The notes: a model not told the origin generated them from the sequence alone. DNA of 64,000 bases from Phycisphaerales bacterium (GCA_020847535.1 JADLBU010000050.1:46333-110332), one strand, 5' to 3'. Numbered from the stretch's first letter, positions 49,728 to 58,767 are shown. A program made the numbers and translations.

Positions 49728-51479
49728 TCACTCGTCGTACGCCTTCATCAAATAATCCCGCAGCATCCGCTCGGTCGTGAAGTGCGAGCCGTTCACCGAG
49801 ATCGCCGACTTCATGATCTCGATCCAACGCTCACGATGGCGGTAGTAGGTGGGAAGCACCGCGTGCTCGAGCTTGTCGTACATCTCGGCGGCATCGCGGT
49901 GGAAGAGATCGCTCGAAGCTCCGACGCCCAGCTTCTGGCCGACGAGGCTGCCCTCGACCTTGGGAACCTGGCCGATGCCCCAGCCGGTGACTCCCTCGAC
50001 GCAGCCTTCGATCCACCAGCCATCCATGGTCGAGAGCGAGGGGACGCCGTTGAGGGCGGCCTTCATGCCGCTGGTGCCGGAGGCTTCCATGGGGGGCTCG
50101 GGTGTGTTGAGCCACAGATCGCTGCCGGCGACCATCTTGCGGGCAAGGCCGATGTCGTAGTTGGGGAGGAAGGTGAGCTTGATGTCGCGGTTGTCTGCGC
50201 CGAGCTTGTTTTCAGCGCAAAGCTGGGCGATCGCATCGTTGATCTGCTTGATGATGCCCTTGCCGACGCCATCGTGGGGGTGGGCCTTGCCGGCGTAGAT
50301 GACTTGGATGCGGCCGGCGGACTTGGCGATCCTGCGGAGGCGATCGGGATCGCTGATGAGCATGGCCGCGCGCTTGTAGGCGGTGGCACGGCGTGCGAAG
50401 CAGATCGTGAAGACCTCGGGATCGAACTCAGCGCCGGTCTGCTCCTCGATCATGTCGATGAGTTCGTGCTTGGCGTGCTGGTGGGCATCCCAGAGGGACT
50501 GGCTGGGGATCGCCCCGGCGAGCCGGAGGTCGGAGTTGGTGTGTCGCCAGGTGGGGATGTGTTCATCAAAGAGATTGGCGATCGACTTGCAGACCCAGGA
50601 ACCGGCGTGGACGCCGTTGGTGATGGAATCGACCTTGTGGTGCGGGAACATCGCCCGTGAAACCTCGCCGTGCTTGCGGGCGACCCCGTTGGCGAACCGG
50701 CTGAGGTTGAGAGCGAGGATTGTGGTGTTGAGGACATCGTCCTTGCCGTAGAGGTCGGGGCGATCGAAGACCGGGTGATTGCCGATGATCGCCTTGACGC
50801 GATCGATGGGGAAGCGGTCGTGGCCGGCCTCGATGGGTGTGTGGGTGGTGAATACGCACTGGCGCTGGGCCTGGCGGATGGCATCCTCATCGATCCGCGA
50901 TTTGTCGAAGCGGGCCAGGTGCTCGCTGAGCAGCTCGACGGTGAGGAAGACGGCGTGCCCTTCGTTCATGTGGAAGCAGGCGGCATCGTGGGTGAACGCG
51001 CGGAGCATGCGGCGACCGCCGATGCCCAGGATCGCCTCCTGCTTGATGCGCCAGTCGGAGTTGCCGGTGTAGAGGGTCTGGGTGATCTTGCGGTCGTCGG
51101 GCGTGTTCTCGGGGACATCGGTGTCGAGGTAATAGACGGGGACGTAGCGTCCGCCGACGCCCTTGAGCATGAGGCGGAAGGCGCGGACATGGACCTGGCG
51201 ACCCTCGATGGGGACGTAGCCGCGCTGGGGCATCTCCTCGATGATGGATTCGGGCTTCCAGGCGGTGGGGTCTTCGACCTGCTGGCCGTTGACCAGTCGC
51301 TGGGTGAAGTACCCGTTGCGGTAGAGGAGGGTGACGCCGGCGTAGGGGAGTCCCATGTCGGCGGCGGCGCGGAGGGTGTCCCCGGCGAGGATTCCCAGGC
51401 CACCGGAGTAGGTGGGAATGTGCGGCTCGAGGCCGATTTCCATCGAGAAGTAGGCGATAAGGCGGTTGGCGTCGCGCAT
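49728..51479 (-). CDS. Alpha-glucan (glycogen/maltodextrin) phosphorylase, short form
   Basis: A 583-residue GT35 phosphorylase, releasing glucose-1-phosphate from alpha-1,4-glucans. The start MRDANRLIAYFSMEIGLEPH and YSGGLGILAGDTLRAAADMG are the short-form family N-terminus. The PLP motif EASGTSGMKAALNG carries Lys473. THTPIEAGHDRFP and NGVHAGSWV fit the family. It lacks the large regulatory N-terminus of the classical enzyme. It sits 33 bases after the pseudopilin gene on the same strand; with the secreted amylase and alpha-glucosidase it would handle storage or imported glucans. Confidence 0.93.
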   Translation of the reverse strand: MRDANRLIAYFSMEIGLEPHIPTYSGGLGILAGDTLRAAADMGLPYAGVTLLYRNGYFTQRLVNGQQVEDPTAWKPESIIEEMPQRGYVPIEGRQVHVRAFRLMLKGVGGRYVPVYYLDTDVPENTPDDRKITQTLYTGNSDWRIKQEAILGIGGRRMLRAFTHDAACFHMNEGHAVFLTVELLSEHLARFDKSRIDEDAIRQAQRQCVFTTHTPIEAGHDRFPIDRVKAIIGNHPVFDRPDLYGKDDVLNTTILALNLSRFANGVARKHGEVSRAMFPHHKVDSITNGVHAGSWVCKSIANLFDEHIPTWRHTNSDLRLAGAIPSQSLWDAHQHAKHELIDMIEEQTGAEFDPEVFTICFARRATAYKRAAMLISDPDRLRRIAKSAGRIQVIYAGKAHPHDGVGKGIIKQINDAIAQLCAENKLGADNRDIKLTFLPNYDIGLARKMVAGSDLWLNTPEPPMEASGTSGMKAALNGVPSLSTMDGWWIEGCVEGVTGWGIGQVPKVEGSLVGQKLGVGASSDLFHRDAAEMYDKLEHAVLPTYYRHRERWIEIMKSAISVNGSHFTTERMLRDYLMKAYDE

Positions 51480-51512
51480 GGTGTTTTGATCGGTCCGGGG
51501 AGGGGTGAGTGT

Positions 51513-52277
51513 CTAGGGCAGGAACGTGTAGTCCGGCGTCTCGTTGACAATTCCCGGAGGGACGTTGACGCGGAGGCGGACGTGGAAGTCCAGGTAAAGG
51601 AGGTTGGCCTGGACCTGCGTGGGGCCAAACCAGCGGGATTCGCGATCCCCATCCTCCTGGTAGTTGTAAATCGTGTGCGTGCCGATGACCCAGGTTTTGG
51701 TCGTGTCACGGATCTGCTGGGGCATCTTGCCGCCTGGGCCGTTGGCGGTCATCGGGACCAGGGTCGCCGCCCATTCGCCTTCGAGCGAGTGGTCGTTGAG
51801 CGTGTAGCTGGATCCGATGAAGTCGTAATAGGAATTGGTCTGATCGAGGCCGGGGACGGGGATGCCGGTGTTGCCGCAGCCCTTGTCGACGGGTGACTTG
51901 AACTCCTCCATCTCGACGACCTGCGGGTCTTCATCGGCGGCGACGATCTTGGAGGAGATGTACTTGTTAAGTGGCCGGCGCTCTGCGCCGATCTGGTCGA
52001 TGCCGTAGAAGGGGAGGATTCCCTTCTTGCCGCCGAACAGGGCGCCGATGACCGAATCTCCGCCGGAGGGGAGCGGGCCCTTGGCCTGGGGGAGGGCCTC
52101 CTTGAAGTCGGCGAGGTAGGAGCTCAGGCCCAGGCCGATCTGCTGGAGGCGGCTGCCGCAGACGGTGGTCTTGGCCGCAAAGCGGGCGTGCGAGAGCGTG
52201 GGCAGGAGGATGCCCATCAGGAGCGCCATGATGGCGATCACGACGAGCAGCTCGATGAGCGTAAAGGCGCGGCGCAT
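51513..52277 (-). CDS. Prepilin-like exported protein (pseudopilin N-terminus)
   Basis: A 254-residue protein with the shortest possible leader (MRRA) and FTLIELLVVIAIMALLMGIL, a canonical type IV pilin/pseudopilin processing site with Glu at +5. The rest is a large globular part (CGSRLQQIGLGLSSYLADFK) like planctomycete pseudopilin families, including an RESRWFGPTQVQANLLYLDF segment near the C-terminus. Not part of the gspG-K set. Co-directional with the LptC/A-like and phosphorylase genes (gaps of 21 and 33 bases). Confidence 0.85.
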   Translation of the reverse strand: MRRAFTLIELLVVIAIMALLMGILLPTLSHARFAAKTTVCGSRLQQIGLGLSSYLADFKEALPQAKGPLPSGGDSVIGALFGGKKGILPFYGIDQIGAERRPLNKYISSKIVAADEDPQVVEMEEFKSPVDKGCGNTGIPVPGLDQTNSYYDFIGSSYTLNDHSLEGEWAATLVPMTANGPGGKMPQQIRDTTKTWVIGTHTIYNYQEDGDRESRWFGPTQVQANLLYLDFHVRLRVNVPPGIVNETPDYTFLP

Positions 52278-52298
52278 CAGGGAGTTATAGGAGGCCGG

Positions 52299-55200
52299 TC
52301 ATCTTGGGACGACGACGGTGCCTGCATCCTTGATCTCGACGCGGTTGTTCGTCAGGTCGAGATAGAGGAGGCGTGCCCGCTGTGGGACGGCCTGGGTGGG
52401 ATCGAAGAAGACAACCGAGTTTCCTTCGTTGGCGCTGGCCTTGGCGATCCCGGCCTCGGCGTCGTACTCGACGCGATCGGCGACCAGCTCCTTGTTGTCG
52501 GTGGAGCGGATCCAGACGTTGCCCATGGCATCGGCGCCGAGGAACTCGGCCTGGATATCCGAGTTGTCGCGGTCGGCCTGGCTGACCTGGATGTTGCGGA
52601 ACTTGCCGATGAGGGTGTCGGCCTCGATGTCGGTGGGGAGGCCATCGACCAGGCGAACGTGCCGGAGGTTGGACTTGCCCTTGATGGTGATCAGACCCAT
52701 GCGGCGATCGATGTCCATCGAGTCGTTCCAGATGAAGCGTGCATCCCCTCGGCGCGACTTGCCGCCGAATGGATTGGAGGTCTGCATGGCGTCATCGGCG
52801 GTAAGCCGGGCTTCGGACTTGACATCCTGGGCGCGTTGGCGGCGATCGGAGAAATACATGCGGCCCGCGCCCGGGACGTTGAGCGTTCCGGCATCGTCAT
52901 CGGCGGCGATCGCGTTGCCCTCGAGGAACGCGACGCGGACGGGGCGCTCACGGCCGACAGCGCCGGGGGTGTCGTAGACGCGCATCTCAAGCTGTGCGGG
53001 GCGCGGCGCTTCGCCGGGGATGCCCCAGGCGTAGGCCTGCTGGAGCCGGCGCGGCGGAGAATCGGGGTTCAGCGGGACACCCTCGGGGTGCGGCTCGAGC
53101 ATCAGCTTCACGCGATCGGCACGCATGGTCTGCACCGTGAACGCATCGGGGTGGTTGCTTGCCACCACGTTGCCCTCGCACTCCACAATCCCCATGACAT
53201 CGTCGTAGGCGACGTGACGGGTCCATGTGACCAGGGCATCGCTGGTGCCGGCGCTGTCCACAGCCCCGCCCTGGTGCTCAAAGCGACCCTGGCCGTAGAC
53301 ATCAACGTATCGCCGCATGCCATCGACACGGATGGTCGAACCCACCACGCGGCTGGTCAGGTTGCCGATGGAGGAGTTGGGGCCGATCAGCTCGACCATC
53401 TGGGCTTCGATGTCCCCGGCGATCTCGTCGGCGGAGGCGTTGATGACGTTGATGCGTCCGTCGGACTTCTCTTCGACCTTGACGAACTTGACATCACCTG
53501 CCGCGTTGATCGAGGTCGCGACCGGGAGGCTCTCCTCATCGGCGGTGAGATTCACGTGCAGCGTCTGCGCCGAGAGGGATGTGCCATCCTTCTGTCCAAG
53601 CACGTTCCCGGTGGCGTCGATCATCTCGGGCAGCGGAGTGCCCTTGGCGGACGCATCGGCGAAGCTCACGTTGAGGGCATCGGCGTTGAGTTCACCGCCC
53701 TTGCCATCGGCGGCCTGGGCCTTGCCGCTCACCTGCAGCTTGTAGACATCCGAGCGGTTCTCGCTGACCAGGAAGCTTGCAGCGAGTTCCGAGCCGCGCA
53801 GGCGAGCGCTGCCCTGGATCGCCTCGACCGCGCCGCTCGCCGAGGCGGACTCGACCATGGAGCTCATGCCTTCGGGGCCGGTCGCGAACTGGAACTGGGC
53901 GCGGCCGGCCCAGGTGATGTAGCGATCGGCGCCATCCCGGAGCGTGCCGGCGCCGTTGATCGTCGTCTGGCCTGAGCCAAGGTTGATCGAGAGGGATGCG
54001 CAGGTCGCGGTCCCCGAGCCATCGGCGGTCAGGACGACGCCGTCGGGTCGGATCGCCGCGAGTGTCAGGACCTGTGAGGTGGCGCCGTAGTCGATCTGCG
54101 AGGCGGTGCCGCGTGCGCCGGCGGCGGGATCCTTGAAGTTGCACAGGGCATCGGGGCCGGTGGTGAACCGGACGGCGACCTTGTCCTTGGCGAGTTCCTG
54201 GGGCTTGGTCTCGGCGACCCGGATGACCATCGAGCCCGGCCAGCGGATGACGATCTTGTCATCGGCCTTGGCGGGCGGTTCTGACGGCGGTGTTGGAGTA
54301 TCGCTCTGAGCAAGCTTGGTCGCCGGTTCCGCCGGAGTTTCAGTCGGCTCGATCGATTGAGTGCCCTCCGGCGCGGTCGGAGCGTTCTCCGCGACATCGG
54401 CATCGGGGGGGGGGGTGGCCTTGGGTTCGTTCGTGTTGGCGGCAATCCTCACCGGCGCGGGCGTCACCGCATCGTCGGGGAGCTCGTTGTCGACGAGGTG
54501 GACCCAGCTATCGAGGGCATCGGAGTCGATCTCCTGCGAGCCGCGTGTGACCCTAACACCACCGCCGAGGACGGCGTGGTAGTAGGTCTCGACGGGGGGA
54601 TCCTTCGGCGCGGGCGCCGGTGTGCCGGGCGCGGGCGGGGTTGCGGGCTTGCGATTTTCCCTGCGCTTCTTGGTCAATGGATCGGTGCCGTCGGTGCTGT
54701 ATTCAAGCGAACCGCCGCCGGGGACTTCGCAGTACTCCAGCCGCCGGCTCTCCTGGTTGAAGATCACTCGCAGGCCGTTGCCGTTGAAGATCGCCTGCGG
54801 CGTCGTGACATCAAACGCGGTCGAGGTCGCGACCTCGCCCAACGTGCCATCGTACTGGATCGCCGGCGCACGGAAGGTCATCAGCGGCTCGATGCCCGGC
54901 GCATCGGGATCAAACTTGGAGCCCGGCGCGGGCTCATCAAAGGTGCGAACAACGACGTTGCCCTCGAGGGTCGCCGCCTCGGGCTGGCCCTGTGTGTTGG
55001 GAACGTAGAGCAGTCCCGTGTCGGCGCGGATGTGCGTGATGGTGCCGTTGCGGGAGTACAGGAACGCCTCGGGCTTCCGGACCTGGTAGCGGGCGTTGGG
55101 CTGGGGCTCGGAGGAGTCGGTCTTGATCCGCATGGAGACCCGCCTGGGGTCATCGCGATCCATGAGTGTGATTTCCATCCCCTTGCCAGCGCCCAGTCCC

Positions 55201-55430
55201 TGTCCGGGGACGCCGGAGAGGATGTCGGGGGCTTTCTCGCTGGGGACGGAGTTGCCGCGGGCGATCACCGGAGCGCCGGCCCGGCCGCGCAGGTAGAAGA
55301 AGCCGACGAGTGCGATCGCGGCAAGCGCGGTGAGCGCGGAGGCGGCGAGTCCGATCGTGCGGGTGGAGCCGCGTCGAGCCCCCCATCGGGTGTGGCGAAA
55401 AAACCCCTGAGATCGTGCCGTGGGCTTCAT
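52299..55430 (-). CDS. Large LptC/LptA-like (OstA) envelope protein
   Basis: A 1043-residue protein starting at ATG 55430, overlapping the GNAT stop as ATGA. A membrane helix at about residues 25-45 (LAASALTALAAIALVGFFYL) anchors an LptC-like domain (RYQVRKPEAFLYSRNGTITH), followed by several OstA/LptA-type beta-jelly-roll repeats (ATLEGNVVVRTFDEPAPGSK, MIDATGNVLGQKDGTSLSAQ, DVYGQGRFEHQG, VECEGNVVASNHPDAFTVQT, LITIKGKSNLRHVRLVDGLP). It probably forms a bridge carrying lipopolysaccharide from the inner to the outer membrane. The fused, much enlarged form differs from the separate proteins of E. coli (about 190 residues each). Confidence 0.78.
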   Translation of the reverse strand: MKPTARSQGFFRHTRWGARRGSTRTIGLAASALTALAAIALVGFFYLRGRAGAPVIARGNSVPSEKAPDILSGVPGQGLGAGKGMEITLMDRDDPRRVSMRIKTDSSEPQPNARYQVRKPEAFLYSRNGTITHIRADTGLLYVPNTQGQPEAATLEGNVVVRTFDEPAPGSKFDPDAPGIEPLMTFRAPAIQYDGTLGEVATSTAFDVTTPQAIFNGNGLRVIFNQESRRLEYCEVPGGGSLEYSTDGTDPLTKKRRENRKPATPPAPGTPAPAPKDPPVETYYHAVLGGGVRVTRGSQEIDSDALDSWVHLVDNELPDDAVTPAPVRIAANTNEPKATPPPDADVAENAPTAPEGTQSIEPTETPAEPATKLAQSDTPTPPSEPPAKADDKIVIRWPGSMVIRVAETKPQELAKDKVAVRFTTGPDALCNFKDPAAGARGTASQIDYGATSQVLTLAAIRPDGVVLTADGSGTATCASLSINLGSGQTTINGAGTLRDGADRYITWAGRAQFQFATGPEGMSSMVESASASGAVEAIQGSARLRGSELAASFLVSENRSDVYKLQVSGKAQAADGKGGELNADALNVSFADASAKGTPLPEMIDATGNVLGQKDGTSLSAQTLHVNLTADEESLPVATSINAAGDVKFVKVEEKSDGRINVINASADEIAGDIEAQMVELIGPNSSIGNLTSRVVGSTIRVDGMRRYVDVYGQGRFEHQGGAVDSAGTSDALVTWTRHVAYDDVMGIVECEGNVVASNHPDAFTVQTMRADRVKLMLEPHPEGVPLNPDSPPRRLQQAYAWGIPGEAPRPAQLEMRVYDTPGAVGRERPVRVAFLEGNAIAADDDAGTLNVPGAGRMYFSDRRQRAQDVKSEARLTADDAMQTSNPFGGKSRRGDARFIWNDSMDIDRRMGLITIKGKSNLRHVRLVDGLPTDIEADTLIGKFRNIQVSQADRDNSDIQAEFLGADAMGNVWIRSTDNKELVADRVEYDAEAGIAKASANEGNSVVFFDPTQAVPQRARLLYLDLTNNRVEIKDAGTVVVPR

Positions 55431-56143
55431 CTGGAGATGGTATGAGACTTGGCGGCGGGGCGCTTGGCTCTGGAGGCAGTGCGGGCGGGGTTGGTACGGG
55501 ATCTGGCGGGCCTGGAACGCAGGAGCCTGGCCCGGGCGCGCGGCCATTCTTCCACGGTTATCGCCCAGTGTTCATGATCGGACCATCGACCGGCGATCTG
55601 AAGATAACGCTTGGCAAGACCCTCGAATCGGAAGCCCAGCCGCTTCACGAGGCTGCGGGAGCGGGCGTTCTTGGGAACCAGGTTGGCCTCGACACGGTGG
55701 AGTTTCATGTCGCCGAAGATGTGATCAAGGGCGAGCATGAGGGCCTCGGTCATGTAGCCCTTGCCGGCGTGCTTCCTGATGATCCAGTACCCGATGATGG
55801 TGTTCTGGAAGGGTCCGCGGAAGATCTGGTTGCAGGAGATGCGGGCGATCATTGAGTTGGTCGTGGATTCGAAGACCAGGAATGTGCGGCAGGTGTCGCC
55901 CTGAGCCTTGAGCATGCGTTGGAAGGCGATCGCGGGCTTGGGGACCGAGCCATCGGTCGCTCGCGGCTCCCAGGGGCGGAAGTAGGCATCGTTGGTGGTG
56001 CGGATGGAGCAGTATTCGCGGCGATCGGAGGGGGTGGGGGTGCGGAGGAGGATGCGGGCGCCGCGGAGGGTGATTGTGGGCTTTGTGCAACTCGTGGGCT
56101 TGCGAGCGGATTGCCGACGAATGGTCATGTCTCCGGTTGCCAT
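55427..56143 (-). CDS. GNAT family N-acetyltransferase (RimJ/RimL type)
   Basis: A 238-residue acetyltransferase from ATG 56143, preceded by GGAGAG. The RimJ/L-type fold is shown by GARILLRTPTPSDRREYCSI, IGYWIIRKHAGKGYMTEALM (acetyl-CoA motif A), and KLHRVEANLVPKNARSRSLV with KRLGFRFEGLAKRYLQIAG. The C-terminal ~40 residues are Arg/Ala-rich (RARARLLRSRPARSRTN), an unusual basic tail. Target is unknown: ribosomal protein, other protein or small amine. Its position just after rplT and next to the Lpt-like gene suggests either a ribosome or an envelope link, neither proven. Confidence 0.85.
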   Translation of the reverse strand: MATGDMTIRRQSARKPTSCTKPTITLRGARILLRTPTPSDRREYCSIRTTNDAYFRPWEPRATDGSVPKPAIAFQRMLKAQGDTCRTFLVFESTTNSMIARISCNQIFRGPFQNTIIGYWIIRKHAGKGYMTEALMLALDHIFGDMKLHRVEANLVPKNARSRSLVKRLGFRFEGLAKRYLQIAGRWSDHEHWAITVEEWPRARARLLRSRPARSRTNPARTASRAKRPAAKSHTISR

Positions 56144-56260
56144 GTTGCTCTCCGATTGTAAAAACCGAAATCCGCTTGAGTGTTCGCCGCTGAAAGCGGC
56201 GAAGAGGCAGCCAAGACACGAGGCGGTCGGCGGGCAAGCATGCCGTCCGTGTTTCAAGCG

Positions 56261-56287
56261 AAAGAAAACCCCGGCTGCTCGCCGGGG
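56261..56287 (-). terminator. Rho-independent terminator of rplT
   Basis: On the minus strand CCCCGGC-GAGCA-GCCGGGG is followed by TTTTCTTT. It lies 32 bases after the rplT stop and separates the ribosomal operon from the GNAT gene. Confidence 0.93.
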
Positions 56288-56318
56288 CTTTGAATGAACG
56301 CTTAATGTCCGCCTGAAC

Positions 56319-56696
56319 TCAGGCCGCCTTGGCCGGCGTCGCCTTGCTCGCCTTGACCGCGGCCTCGCAGATCTTGTCGAAGAGCTTGGGATCTTCGATC
56401 GCGAGATTCGAGAGCATCTTGCGGTTGAGCAGGATGCCGGTCATCTTGAGTCCGTTGAGGAAGAGGCTGTAGCGGGTGCCGCGCATCCGGCAGGCGGCGG
56501 TGATGCGGGTGATCCACAGGGCGCGGTAGTCGCGCTTGCGCTGGCGGCGATCCCGGTAGGCGAACACGCCGCCGCGGATGATCGCGTTCTCGGCGCGGTA
56601 CTTGTGGATATGGCTGGTGCCGTAATAGCCTCGAGCAGCTCGGAGGATCCGCTTACGGGCCTGGGCGCGGGCAGCGCCTTTGCGAACGCGAGGCAT
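56319..56696 (-). CDS. rplT: 50S ribosomal protein L20
   Basis: A 125-residue L20, which starts early 50S assembly by binding 23S rRNA. MPRVRKGAARAQARKRILRA is the typical basic N-terminus, with GYYGTSHIHKYRAENAIIRG and RRQRKRDYRALWITRITAAC. The start is MPRVRKG at 56696; an in-frame ATG two codons earlier is less likely. Length is normal apart from a short Ala/Lys end. It follows rpmI by 112 bases. Confidence 0.97.
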   Translation of the reverse strand: MPRVRKGAARAQARKRILRAARGYYGTSHIHKYRAENAIIRGGVFAYRDRRQRKRDYRALWITRITAACRMRGTRYSLFLNGLKMTGILLNRKMLSNLAIEDPKLFDKICEAAVKASKATPAKAA

Positions 56697-56808
56697 GATC
56701 AAACTCCTTGGTCAGGCGGGGCAGCGCTGTTTCGGCTGGCTTTGGTCCCGGCGGACGCACGTGCGAATCCCGGTCCCCCTTTCGTGCGGGGGCGGGTGGA
56801 ACGACTGA

Positions 56809-57177
56809 TTACTTCTTGGCGACCGTCTTGGTGCCGGACTTCACGGGGGACTTGGCAGGGGCCTTGGCCGCCGGCTTGGCCGCGGTGGCGGTAGTTCCGG
56901 CCTTCTTCGCGGCCTTGAGCTCAGCGCTCTGGGCCGGAGAGGGGCTGGGCTGGATGGCAAAGCGAGGCTGCGTCCGTCCGCGGAGGCGGCGGAAGAGCAG
57001 CTTCTGCAGGCGCTTGGCCTCCGGGCTCGACATGAGCGGATCCTTGCGCATCTGACGCAGCTTCTTGCCACCCTTGCCCGAGCGCAAGTGCTTGTGGCCG
57101 GTGCTGCGGTGCTTGACCAGGCCGGTCTTGGTGATCCGGACCCTCTTGAGCAGGCCCTTGTGGGATTTGTTCTTCAT
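56809..57177 (-). CDS. rpmI: 50S ribosomal protein L35 with long C-terminal extension
   Basis: A 122-residue L35; normal L35 is about 65 residues. MKNKSHKGLLKRVRITKTGL and VKHRSTGHKHLRSGKGGKKL are typical. After residue ~65 there is an extra Ala/Lys/Pro/Thr-rich tail (KKAGTTATAAKPAAKAPAKS) of about 57 residues. Start at ATG 57177. In many bacteria infC precedes rpmI, but here the adjacent gene upstream is divergent, so infC is elsewhere. Auto-regulation by L20 through a leader structure is common in the family; no clear binding fold was identified. Confidence 0.93.
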   Translation of the reverse strand: MKNKSHKGLLKRVRITKTGLVKHRSTGHKHLRSGKGGKKLRQMRKDPLMSSPEAKRLQKLLFRRLRGRTQPRFAIQPSPSPAQSAELKAAKKAGTTATAAKPAAKAPAKSPVKSGTKTVAKK

Positions 57178-57542
57178 GGACGACCTTCCAGCGGGGACGA
57201 ACCCTTTCGCGGGCCTTAGGGCCCGGATGATGCGCAAGCCTGACTCCCCGGCGTTTGGGGCGTTTGGCCGGGCAGGGTCGGAATCCTATGCGGACCCCCT
57301 CCCACCGGCAACTGACGGCAGCGGTGAGTTGCCGGGGTCTTCCCGGGCTTGCGGGCCGAGTTTGGGGCCTGGCCGGCGGGATCGCGCGTGAGTCGAGTTC
57401 GCTTCCGCCGTTTCTTGGATCGACCCGGCGACGCAAAGGAAGCGGGAACGCCGGCGATTACCGAATTCGACAGGGGCTTGGGTTTGGGGGCACATGCGGG
57501 CCGGCGATCGGTCCCCCACGGCTCCCACGCCAGGAGCGGCAC
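57178..57542. other. Intergenic region between divergent rpmI and peptidase genes, 365 bases
   Basis: It must hold the ribosomal operon promoter and the promoter of the gene at 57543. A perfect 9-bp inverted repeat CCGGCAACT/AGTTGCCGG (57305-57313 and 57327-57335, 13-base loop) is the most evident structure and could be an operator or RNA hairpin. A GAATTCGACAGGGG sequence near 57463-57478 recalls tmRNA but is not supported. No gene seen. Confidence 0.5.
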
Positions 57543-58739
57543 ATGAACAGGACATCCAGGTGGCCACTGCGCGCGGTGATCGTCGTTAACATGCTTGCCT
57601 GCGCTGCACAGGCGGCCGACATCAACTTCCAGCAGGTGAGCTGGACGGACGGAGCGGGGAACTACACATCTCAGTTCTCCGATTGGGGCCGGGCGACGAT
57701 GAGCTTCAGCCCCGCCGATCTGGCGCACTTTGCGTTCGATCCCGATGTGGGGTTTGTCGGCTATGTGAATGTCATGACCAGCGTCCAGGGTGGGCATCAG
57801 TCCAACTGGGCGGTGCAGAACCTGCCGGTGGTGTTCGAGTCGTCCGATGCGATCAACGGCAGGCTTCCCGAGTCGGTGCGATTTGACCTGGGTGTGCAGT
57901 CCGGCTTGGCTGTCGGGAATCTCTCGTACTCGATGAACATCTCGCAGCTCCCCGTCAGCGCTCCGACCTCGGGCGCGTGGTTCGGGGCTTCGGTCGCCAA
58001 CCAGGACTACTACGCCTTCGGCGGGATCAATGATGACGGCGGCGGGGGGGCCAACAGTGCATCGAACTTCTTCGGAACCGATGGCGATGGGATCGCCGGC
58101 CCGGCATCGACGATCAGGGGAAACGAGAGCGATATCGAGCATGTGCAGGAGGGCAAGAACGGTTGCGGGCCCGGCTCGGTCGCGAGATCCCTGAAGTACC
58201 TGGCCAAGCACAACAGCAACGTGAAGATCACCGACAGCGCCCAGGATGTCTACAAGGATCTCACGCAGTCGATGGGTCAGAACGGCGGCGGGGTCACCGA
58301 AGACAAACTCAAGGCTGGCAAGAAGGCCTACACCGACCACAACAAGCTCCCGATCAAGACGGAATCCAACAAAGGCCCCGGGTACTCGGCCGAGAAGCTC
58401 AAGAAGGGCGCTGACGTCGAGATCTTCATCGGCGGCCAGCCGCTGGGCCACTTCGCGATGGTCGTGGAGATCATCCCGATCCTCGATCCCAAGAACAAGA
58501 AGAACATCAAGGGCTGGAAGATCAAGTACGTCGATGACAACCAGCAGGACAACAAGAAGACCGCCAACGAGACCAACACGATCACGGTGAGCGCCAGCGG
58601 CAATAACGAGATCCTGCCCAACGGCACAACCGGCCGGCCCATCAATACGTTCATCATCGAGACGGTGATTCCTGGCCCCGGGGCGTGGAGCCTGGCATCC
58701 ATCGGCGCTGTGGTCATGTGTCATCGTCGCCGGCACTGA
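57543..58739 (+). CDS. Exported C39-like papain-fold cysteine peptidase with IPGPG-type sorting tail
   Basis: A 398-residue secreted protein. ATG 57543 follows CCAGGAGCGGCAC; signal peptide to about ACAAQAAD. The N-terminal ~190 residues are a beta-rich domain. Then comes a C39-like core: Gln202 and Cys208 in QEGKNGCGPGS, His303 in PLGHFAMVVEI, and Asp331/Asp332 in IKYVDDNQ, in the order and spacing of bacteriocin-processing-type C39 peptidases. The tail is VIPGPGAWSLASIGAVVMCH plus RRRH. It looks like a surface-anchored cysteine peptidase or a peptidase-fold protein of unknown substrate. The triad is seen; activity is inferred. Confidence 0.8.
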   Translation: MNRTSRWPLRAVIVVNMLACAAQAADINFQQVSWTDGAGNYTSQFSDWGRATMSFSPADLAHFAFDPDVGFVGYVNVMTSVQGGHQSNWAVQNLPVVFESSDAINGRLPESVRFDLGVQSGLAVGNLSYSMNISQLPVSAPTSGAWFGASVANQDYYAFGGINDDGGGGANSASNFFGTDGDGIAGPASTIRGNESDIEHVQEGKNGCGPGSVARSLKYLAKHNSNVKITDSAQDVYKDLTQSMGQNGGGVTEDKLKAGKKAYTDHNKLPIKTESNKGPGYSAEKLKKGADVEIFIGGQPLGHFAMVVEIIPILDPKNKKNIKGWKIKYVDDNQQDNKKTANETNTITVSASGNNEILPNGTTGRPINTFIIETVIPGPGAWSLASIGAVVMCHRRRH

Positions 58740-58767
58740 TGGCGGAAGCTTCGACGACTATTAAGGC

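Noticed and set aside
57463..57542. GAATTCGACAGGGG resembling the 5' end of tmRNA
   Set aside because: There is no room for a tmRNA body or its TTCGA...CCA 3' end before the peptidase coding sequence, which is well supported.
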